A stretch of DNA of 64,000 nucleotides, taken from a virus. This document shows, one piece after another, positions 59,459 through 64,000 of the stretch. Made by a program: the position numbers and the translations under genes. How positions within the stretch are numbered: the stretch's first letter is position 1; every line of letters begins with the position of its first letter. The DNA lies in the IMG/VR virus record IMGVR_UViG_3300032293_000766, positions 62,001-126,000 of that record. One strand, given 5' to 3'. The notes beneath the pieces were generated by a model. The model made no database searches. It saw only the letters and a program-made list of their open reading frames with translations, and was not told the DNA's origin.

Positions 59459-59932
59459 CTATCCTGCTAGTTTTTCTATTATCCTATTTATCTTTTTTCT
59501 TATCTTCTCCCTATTGGTATTCTTAGATATTGCTATTTCATTTATTGTCATTCTTGATACAAATCTATCTATTAATAGGTGGAAATCTTCTTCATTTCCC
59601 ACTTCGTCTTTGAGTTCCAATATTTCTTGATTAAAGTAACTTTGGGGTATATTTTCGTGTAGTTTTCCAGCACACTTCTTGCCCTTATTGTATATCTTAA
59701 TCTCCTTCATACACTCTATAAATACCCCCTTGTATAAGAATGTAGTGAACTTCACGTTCTTAGACTCATCGAATGATTGCATGGCTTTCCATAATGCTGT
59801 AAGTTGGCATGAATAGATAATATCCTTATCTAATTGATTACTAAATCTCTGAGAAGACTTATTCATTATCCTTATATAATCCTTGTTTTTAGCAGCTTTT
59901 TCAAAATCTATATTTTCAACAGTTTTTTTCAT
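59459..59932 (-). CDS. Phage sigma-70-family factor (157 aa)
   Basis: Region 2 is recognisable at about 38-78 (KDIIYSCQLTALWKAMQSFDESKNVKFTTFLYKGVFIECMKEIK), with the 'AL.kA...FD.....kF.TF....I...i' pattern of sigma region 2.1-2.4. Region 4 is at about 125-155 (VSRMTINEIAISKNTNREKIRKKINRIIEKL), a helix-turn-helix with spacing of 4.2. There is no region 1 or 3, so it is a minimal sigma, like those that drive late transcription in some phages. It could direct RNA polymerase to phage promoters. RBS GAGGAA before ATG 59932; directly after the 135-residue gene. Confidence 0.75.
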   Translation of the reverse strand: MKKTVENIDFEKAAKNKDYIRIMNKSSQRFSNQLDKDIIYSCQLTALWKAMQSFDESKNVKFTTFLYKGVFIECMKEIKIYNKGKKCAGKLHENIPQSYFNQEILELKDEVGNEEDFHLLIDRFVSRMTINEIAISKNTNREKIRKKINRIIEKLAG

Positions 59933-59933
59933 T

Positions 59934-60341
59934 TTATTCCTCTATGAGTGTTTTTTCAATATTCTTTCTGACTTCCTTGAAATTAAACATGTGGCCTATA
60001 CCTATTAAAAACCTATATCTACTATAGATTTTTAGAAGTTCAATACCATCAATCTTATTAAGTTTATCCCTTATTGAATTAGTAATATCAAAATTTGTAT
60101 GACCAATCCAACAATCAAATGTGCTTATTACTTGTATATCATTGATAAGCTGTGGGGAAATTGGCATCATAATATTTTGATTTGCTTCATTCAGTTCTTC
60201 GCTTTCCAAATCTTCATCCTCAACCTCTTCATCTATAAATCTATTAGACATTAGTTTCATCATTATATTTTGTAAGAATGGAGAAGATATTTGTTTATCT
60301 AAGTGGTCTTCATATTTTTGCCACCCGATGTTTTTTTTCAT
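59934..60341 (-). CDS. Hypothetical protein (135 aa)
   Basis: Helical with an acidic centre (DEEVEDEDLESEELNEANQ) and a globular part, LINDIQVISTFDCWIGHTNFDITNSIRDKLNKI and LLKIYSRYRFLIGIGHMFNF. The latter pattern is seen in phage proteins of unknown role in other large phages. RBS AAGGAG before ATG 60341; 1 nt to the sigma gene. It may be a co-regulator of the sigma factor, but nothing in the sequence proves it. Confidence 0.45.
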   Translation of the reverse strand: MKKNIGWQKYEDHLDKQISSPFLQNIMMKLMSNRFIDEEVEDEDLESEELNEANQNIMMPISPQLINDIQVISTFDCWIGHTNFDITNSIRDKLNKIDGIELLKIYSRYRFLIGIGHMFNFKEVRKNIEKTLIEE

Positions 60342-60351
60342 AAGGACTCCT

Positions 60352-60735
60352 TTATTTTATCATATCTGAAGGTTTTATACAAGGTTCGTCCTTTAGTTTG
60401 TCCTTTGCATACCTTTCTAACTTTGACTGTTTTTGTTGACTAATGTGACTAAGAATTCTAACTAATTTCTCTTCTTCGCCATCTTTTAGCATAGCATTTT
60501 TGATAATATCTATTACTTGAAGGTAGCAATTTTCTCCATTCAGTACGTCTAATAGCTTACATAAAGAATTTAATGTCTTTTCATCATATTCTTCTAGGAC
60601 AATATCAACAAAAGGTACAGTATCTTTATCTACATAAAACGTAATAGCAACTATACCATTTTCTTCTTTTGCTATATTATCTATTTTTTCTTGCTCAGTT
60701 TTTTTGAGCCACTTGTCTATGAATTCTTTAAACAT
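60352..60735 (-). CDS. Hypothetical acidic/basic protein (127 aa)
   Basis: Helical, charged, without membrane segments or zinc site (MFKEFIDKWLKKTEQEKID ... LEEYDEKTLNSLCKLLDVLNGENCYL). Two Cys, no catalytic motif. Its start lies within the end of the glycosyltransferase gene (8-nt overlap). Similar short 'phage conserved' proteins occur near sigma factors in other large phages; role unknown. Confidence 0.4.
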   Translation of the reverse strand: MFKEFIDKWLKKTEQEKIDNIAKEENGIVAITFYVDKDTVPFVDIVLEEYDEKTLNSLCKLLDVLNGENCYLQVIDIIKNAMLKDGEEEKLVRILSHISQQKQSKLERYAKDKLKDEPCIKPSDMIK

Positions 60736-61789
60736 ATTTTTCTATCTTTTCAACAGAGTTATTCCACGTAAATTTCTTCGATGTATCTATTCCAGCAGTA
60801 TTTACACCTAATGAGCCATTTTTTTTCTGATCATGAATATTTCTCATGTGGTATACGCATTGTTCTATTTGATCATCACCCATATTAGCCCAATTACCTT
60901 GATTAAAAAACCACTTATTGTCAAAGGCTTTTTCTAGTGAAGTTATATTGATAAGTAAACTATTGGCATTGTTGCAGAATTCTGTATGTGCTGAATAATT
61001 TGTAACTATTACGTGTTTTCCACAAGCCATTACCTCTAACACTTCTAAGTTCCAGCCCTCTGCCCTAGATGGAAAAATGCCACAATCAATTTGAGATATA
61101 GTATTATACACTTCTTGTTGGGTATTCTTTTTTGGTATAAACCTTATCTTACTACCCAGCTTTGTGTTTATATACTTTCTTTGCCACTCTTTCGTTTCTT
61201 CGTCTGATAGAAAGGGATTGCTATTCATCATCCATAGTTCTACATTATCATTTACCTCAAATGCTTTATTAAAAATTGCTGGAAGTACGTCGTGTCCTTT
61301 TCTTATTTCCCACTTCCCGCAATTAAAAAATACAGTTTTTGGGTTATTGTTAGGTTCACATGGTTTGAAAATATGTTGATCTACTCCAAGTGGAACTACA
61401 TGTATTTCTTTATCTATGTTGTTATTAAGTAAAACATCTTTTGCCCACTGTGAGCAAACGAATATTTTATCTGGATAAGAAAGATGATGCCTTTCCAAAG
61501 CATCAAGAGTATCAAGTTCAAATATTGGAAATCCTATATGGCTACCGCGACCAACAAATTGAGCCATATCGTTTTGATGCCATATCCTAACACAAGGGGC
61601 GTTATAATCGAAAAACTTGCTGTTTTTTATACATTCAGAGATTATGTCAGCATCTTCTTGATTGGTAACTTGCGGTTGCCCTATGACAAATAATGACACT
61701 TTATTATTTTTATGCAGTGACTTTGTAATATTGAGAGCAGTAATGCCATAACCAAGTTGATTTATGGGGCCAATGATATTGAAGTTCAT
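60728..61789 (-). CDS. GT4-family glycosyltransferase
   Basis: 353 residues, GT-B layout: MNFNIIGPINQLGYGITALNIT (acceptor loop), IGFPIFELDTL, DKIFVCSQWAKDVLLNN, IHVVPLGVDQHIF, then donor domain FFNCGKWEIRKGHDVLP, VELWMMNSNPFLSDEET, and the E-x7-E signature FPSRAEGWNLEVLEVMACGKHVIVTN near residues 237-258. Sugar and acceptor unknown. It is away from the main glycosyltransferase cassette (26-34 kb) and may serve the same modification. Coupled by ATGA to the deoxyribosyltransferase-like gene upstream. Confidence 0.78.
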   Translation of the reverse strand: MNFNIIGPINQLGYGITALNITKSLHKNNKVSLFVIGQPQVTNQEDADIISECIKNSKFFDYNAPCVRIWHQNDMAQFVGRGSHIGFPIFELDTLDALERHHLSYPDKIFVCSQWAKDVLLNNNIDKEIHVVPLGVDQHIFKPCEPNNNPKTVFFNCGKWEIRKGHDVLPAIFNKAFEVNDNVELWMMNSNPFLSDEETKEWQRKYINTKLGSKIRFIPKKNTQQEVYNTISQIDCGIFPSRAEGWNLEVLEVMACGKHVIVTNYSAHTEFCNNANSLLINITSLEKAFDNKWFFNQGNWANMGDDQIEQCVYHMRNIHDQKKNGSLGVNTAGIDTSKKFTWNNSVEKIEKYV

Positions 61790-62346
61790 AGTTTACCTAT
61801 TATGTGTTGTTTAAAAAAGAACCATCTATTAAGATTAGAAGTGTCTTGTATAGTATCTATGTGCTTAAGATAGCCTAGTAGTTCTTCCATTGTACCAAAG
61901 ATGTGTTCGTGTGGCAACATAAAAAATAACCAGTTTGGGGCATGTTTTTTACCCTGTTCGCACCAAATTAAAACTGGCTTTTTTTGCCTGTTTGCAGTAA
62001 CAACTTCCTCATATGTTCCGCAGGCATGAATGGATATATCAATATGACAGACTATAAAGTCAGATATGTCTACGCACCTTAAGTCTGCGTTTCTAATGTT
62101 ACCATAGCTATGTCTTATTTTTTCATAGCTTTCTTCTGCCTTTAAGTTGTCAATAATCTGACGAGTTTCCTCATCTTCTGATACTGAATGTATAGGCTTA
62201 TTACAAGGATTAATAACTTTTACATTCATTGTCTCAAGAAGAGGGGTTATTTTTTCTCTCCACTGTATGCCACCGTCTGGCACTCTATCCATAGCACCTA
62301 CAAGATATGTCCTCATACCCTGTAGATTATTTGTCAAATCCATCAT
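61786..62346 (-). CDS. Nucleoside 2-deoxyribosyltransferase-like protein (186 aa)
   Basis: Start ATG 62346 has GGAG 5 nt upstream. A Rossmann-type fold: RTYLVGAMDRVPDGGIQWREKI, then RNADLRCVDISDFIVCHIDISIHACGTYEEVVTANRQKKPVLIWCEQ. The last part carries the conserved 'D...a...d....s.Gt..E...A....kpv' signature of the nucleoside deoxyribosyltransferase superfamily, with the Glu nucleophile in GTYEEV. These enzymes exchange nucleobases on deoxyribosides. Next to a deaminase and RNR it fits nucleotide or base modification, but sibling families bind ligands without catalysis. Confidence 0.6.
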   Translation of the reverse strand: MMDLTNNLQGMRTYLVGAMDRVPDGGIQWREKITPLLETMNVKVINPCNKPIHSVSEDEETRQIIDNLKAEESYEKIRHSYGNIRNADLRCVDISDFIVCHIDISIHACGTYEEVVTANRQKKPVLIWCEQGKKHAPNWLFFMLPHEHIFGTMEELLGYLKHIDTIQDTSNLNRWFFFKQHIIGKL

Positions 62347-62737
62347 CTATACTCCACCATACTTTGTTAATACCTAAAGACTTAATTATCTCATCACATC
62401 TTTCACACGGCTTGCTACATCGTAAAGCCCCACGCTTATTTAACCTAAGTATAACTAATTTGATTGTGTTATCTATATAGTATCTACCCCAAAGTTTAGA
62501 AATGACATCCGTTTCCGCGTGAAGATATGGATAGTCGGTTTCTTCGTTTAAGAATCTTTTAGAAAGCATCAATGCTTGAGTATGGGTTTTCTCAGGATTA
62601 TTTTGCCCTATAGCCAATAACTTGTTTTTCTTGTACGCAAATGCAAAGTGAAAAAACTTGTTTTTAGTATTTCTTGATTCTTTAGCTTTTGGAAGCAAAT
62701 CTAACGCAACATTATATGATTGTTCAATTATGTTCAT
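62327..62737 (-). CDS. CMP/dCMP deaminase-family protein (136 aa)
   Basis: Zinc deaminase motifs: YLHAETDVIS (H73 and E75, zinc ligand and proton shuttle) and SKPCERCDEII (C111, C114). This is the HxE...PCxxC order of cytidine/dCMP deaminases; the N-terminal half is short and unremarkable. Probable reaction: deamination of dCMP or a related base, feeding dUMP to thymidylate synthesis (synthase not in the window), or base modification. Overlaps the downstream deoxyribosyltransferase-like gene by 20 nt and the upstream gene by 4 nt. Confidence 0.75.
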   Translation of the reverse strand: MNIIEQSYNVALDLLPKAKESRNTKNKFFHFAFAYKKNKLLAIGQNNPEKTHTQALMLSKRFLNEETDYPYLHAETDVISKLWGRYYIDNTIKLVILRLNKRGALRCSKPCERCDEIIKSLGINKVWWSIDDGFDK

Positions 62738-63204
62738 TTTTTAGGTACTATTAGTGCAATTTGTAGAAATTCTTGTATAGTTTTAACGTCGGCCTTATTG
62801 AAAGTAGAGTTTACTACGTATGTAGCTTCTTTCTTCTTCATGCCAAGAGCAATCAGAGAATCGTAGCAGTCTTTCTGCAAAGCGTTGTAGCCCACTTTGA
62901 CTTTTTTGACTTCTTTCTTTACTTGCTCTATTTCTTTTTCCTGCTTGGCAGGCTTAACGGGCTTTGGAGTCCTTGTGGGCTTGTGTGACTGTTGCTGCTT
63001 TTGCATCTTTGGTTGGGTAGTTCGGCAAGAATGACTGACAATAGGTTGCTGTTGATTGTTGTCATAAATATATCCTAATTCATATACGTCACTGAAACCT
63101 TTAACGTTTGGATTCTGACTATATTTAACAAAGTTGTACAGCGTATACAAAATAAAAACAGAGGCTAATAACTGAGTTAGTCCCTCAAAAGGTTGTGCAT
63201 TCAT
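62734..63204 (-). CDS. Membrane-anchored protein with C-terminal UBA/RuvA-like helical domain (156 aa)
   Basis: First gene behind the strong promoter at 63228-63255, RBS AAGGAG. N-terminal membrane segment (LTQLLASVFILYTLYNFVKY), then a Gln/Pro/Lys-rich linker (QQQSHKPTRTPKPVKPAKQEKE). The C-terminal domain is YNALQKDCYDSLIALGMKKKEATYVVNSTFNK, a three-helix pattern like the DNA-binding UBA/RuvA C-terminal domain. It could tether DNA or a protein partner to the membrane. No exact family recognised. Confidence 0.5.
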   Translation of the reverse strand: MNAQPFEGLTQLLASVFILYTLYNFVKYSQNPNVKGFSDVYELGYIYDNNQQQPIVSHSCRTTQPKMQKQQQSHKPTRTPKPVKPAKQEKEIEQVKKEVKKVKVGYNALQKDCYDSLIALGMKKKEATYVVNSTFNKADVKTIQEFLQIALIVPKK

Positions 63205-63227
63205 AAAAGTCTTGTCTCCTTAGAAGC

Positions 63228-63255
63228 ATTATAACAAATTATCGTCATTTGTCAA
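63228..63255 (-). promoter_or_regulatory. Consensus sigma-70 promoter
   Basis: On the - strand a perfect TTGACA (63250-63255) and TATAAT (63228-63233) are 16 nt apart. A second TTGACA lies just upstream. Predicted start near 63221, directly at the AAGGAG RBS, giving a leader of about 17 nt before ATG 63204. It drives the deaminase, deoxyribosyltransferase, glycosyltransferase and sigma genes, probably as an early host-polymerase promoter. Confidence 0.8.
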
Positions 63256-63266
63256 GTGTCAACTTT

Positions 63267-63308
63267 AAAAAAAACAATCCACCCCCACCGATTGATAGGG
63301 ATGGATTG
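63267..63308 (-). terminator. Rho-independent terminator after ssb
   Basis: On the - strand, arms beginning CAATCCATCCC and ending GGGGTGGATTG form a strong stem with a 12-nt loop, followed by eight T (63274-63267). It closes the ssb unit 20 nt after the stop and lies just before the next promoter. Confidence 0.88.
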
Positions 63309-63327
63309 AATTGCTAAACTAAAACAA

Positions 63328-63675
63328 TCATTCTTCTACGGAACCTTCTTCGCTAGTAACTGTTGCATTATTAGCTGGACCAAGAGAAATATCATCTGCC
63401 ATTACGCAGACAGAATTTCTAGGATTACCATTCTTATCTTGATAATCCTCTACTTTGATCTTACCTTGAACGCCAACCAATCTACCCTTGGTCAGATGAG
63501 TCTTTAAAGATTCAGCCATCTTACCAAAGCATAGGACGTTTAGATATAGCGTTTCGTCGTTTCTACGATCATTAACAGCCATTCTAAACTTTGCCATAGA
63601 TGTACCCTTTTGGGTAACATTAAAATCGGCATCCTTAGTCAATCTTCCACAACCAAGCCAAGTATTAATATTCAT
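63328..63675 (-). CDS. ssb: Single-stranded DNA-binding protein (115 aa)
   Basis: Canonical OB-fold SSB: MNINTWLGCGRLTKDADF, KGTSMAKFRMAVNDRRN, ETLYLNVLCFGKMAESLKTHLTKGRLVGVQGKIKVEDYQDKNG, with the short acidic C-terminal tail (TSEEGSVEE) that recruits partners in bacterial SSBs. It coats ssDNA during replication. It has a strong terminator and lies after a small gene (start overlaps its stop as TGATG). It differs from the tail-less SSB at 34417-34731. Confidence 0.85.
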   Translation of the reverse strand: MNINTWLGCGRLTKDADFNVTQKGTSMAKFRMAVNDRRNDETLYLNVLCFGKMAESLKTHLTKGRLVGVQGKIKVEDYQDKNGNPRNSVCVMADDISLGPANNATVTSEEGSVEE

Positions 63676-63992
63676 CAGACCTCCAATGTAGAGCGAATAC
63701 GACCTCTAACTACTTGAATATTACCATGATTAAAACTGCCAAGAGTGGCACTGTAAATTGAACGCGCTTCATGACGCGACAAACCTAGCAAGCTAGCTGC
63801 AAACTCAGTACCCTCTCTTGTGTTATCAAATAATCCAAAACCAGACTTGTGAGCAAGAGCGGTGATTGGATTAAGTGTAAAACCACGTAGTGGGCCACTT
63901 TGAATTGTAGCTAATACCTTCTTGTTATTGACTGACCACTTGTATGATCCGGCAATATTATAAAGACGATCCAAAAAATCTGATGTGTTCAT
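63675..63992 (-). CDS. Conserved-type hypothetical protein (105 aa)
   Basis: MNTSDFLDRLYNIAGSYKWSVNNKKVLATIQSGP... is a compact alpha/beta sequence with GFTLNPITALAHKSGFG and SRHEARSIYSAT. The segment RGFTLNPITALAHK recurs in small phage proteins of unknown role. The gene begins 8 nt from the right edge; ATG 63992 has little upstream sequence, so the RBS cannot be checked and an earlier start is possible. It ends at the ssb start (TGATG) and is probably co-translated with it. Confidence 0.5.
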   Translation of the reverse strand: MNTSDFLDRLYNIAGSYKWSVNNKKVLATIQSGPLRGFTLNPITALAHKSGFGLFDNTREGTEFAASLLGLSRHEARSIYSATLGSFNHGNIQVVRGRIRSTLEV

Positions 63993-64000
63993 ATCTATCT

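Noticed and set aside
24301-63992. Lysogeny module (integrase, CI-type repressor, attachment site)
   Set aside because: No integrase motifs, repressor genes or tRNA-type attachment repeats were seen; only a small HTH protein at 47887 and nuclease-linked HTH at 25415.

Overview
The window is part of a large, AT-rich tailed bacteriophage genome (Caudoviricetes). The evidence is the C-terminal end of a tape-measure protein at the left edge, a run of very long tail-tip/baseplate-type structural genes, and a complete phage replication and nucleotide-metabolism block: split Pol III alpha, DnaQ-type exonuclease, DnaB, DnaG-type primase, RecA/UvsX, two SSBs, class Ia RNR, dUTPase, dNMP kinase and PhoH. 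No ribosomal, tRNA or housekeeping bacterial genes were seen. The host cannot be read from the sequence. Coding density is close to total, and Shine-Dalgarno sequences (AAGGAG types) and ATGA/TAATG start-stop overlaps are everywhere.

Layout. Positions 1-24256 (+ strand) are the tail module: tape-measure end, a 3828-residue giant protein, a 593-residue protein, a short protein ending in a PDGP repeat, a 1600-residue hub-like protein, a 1317-residue structural protein and a 239-residue protein with a strong RBS. A hairpin at 24261-24290 separates this rightward unit from everything else, which is on the - strand. Reading the - strand in its transcription direction from the right edge: SSB and a small protein end at a strong terminator (63267-63308). 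A consensus sigma-70 promoter (63228-63255) then starts a unit with a TM protein, a deaminase, a deoxyribosyltransferase-like protein, a glycosyltransferase and a small sigma factor. Next comes a group with a 213-residue protein, a TM-PAS protein, a holin-like protein, a papain-like peptidase, a LamG-like fibre and four small membrane or exported proteins (59.4-53.2 kb). The replication and nucleotide operon follows (53.2-40.4 kb), then a conserved DUF-type protein, an Ig-like protein with terminator, the split DNA polymerase block (38.9-34.4 kb), a sugar/glycosyltransferase cassette (34.4-26.2 kb), a NUMOD3-type endonuclease, and a possible annealing protein with a zinc ribbon.

How it fits together. 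The RNR, dNMP kinase, dUTPase and deaminase feed dNTPs to a phage replisome made of a two-piece Pol III alpha, a separate proofreading exonuclease, DnaB, primase, RecA and SSBs. The sigma factor could redirect host RNA polymerase. The glycosyltransferases probably decorate virion proteins, the host surface or DNA; the sequence does not say which.

Most notable observations: (1) the giant tail protein carries seven FG-GAP-like blades with a candidate MIDAS-bearing vWA-like segment between blades 2 and 3, the same topology as integrin alpha chains; (2) an 85-bp piece of that gene recurs inverted 9 kb away with only three synonymous differences; (3) Pol III alpha is cut in the palm region into two genes with an exonuclease and an endonuclease VII-like gene between them and no intein; (4) a membrane-anchored PAS protein lies beside a holin-like gene and a papain-like peptidase.
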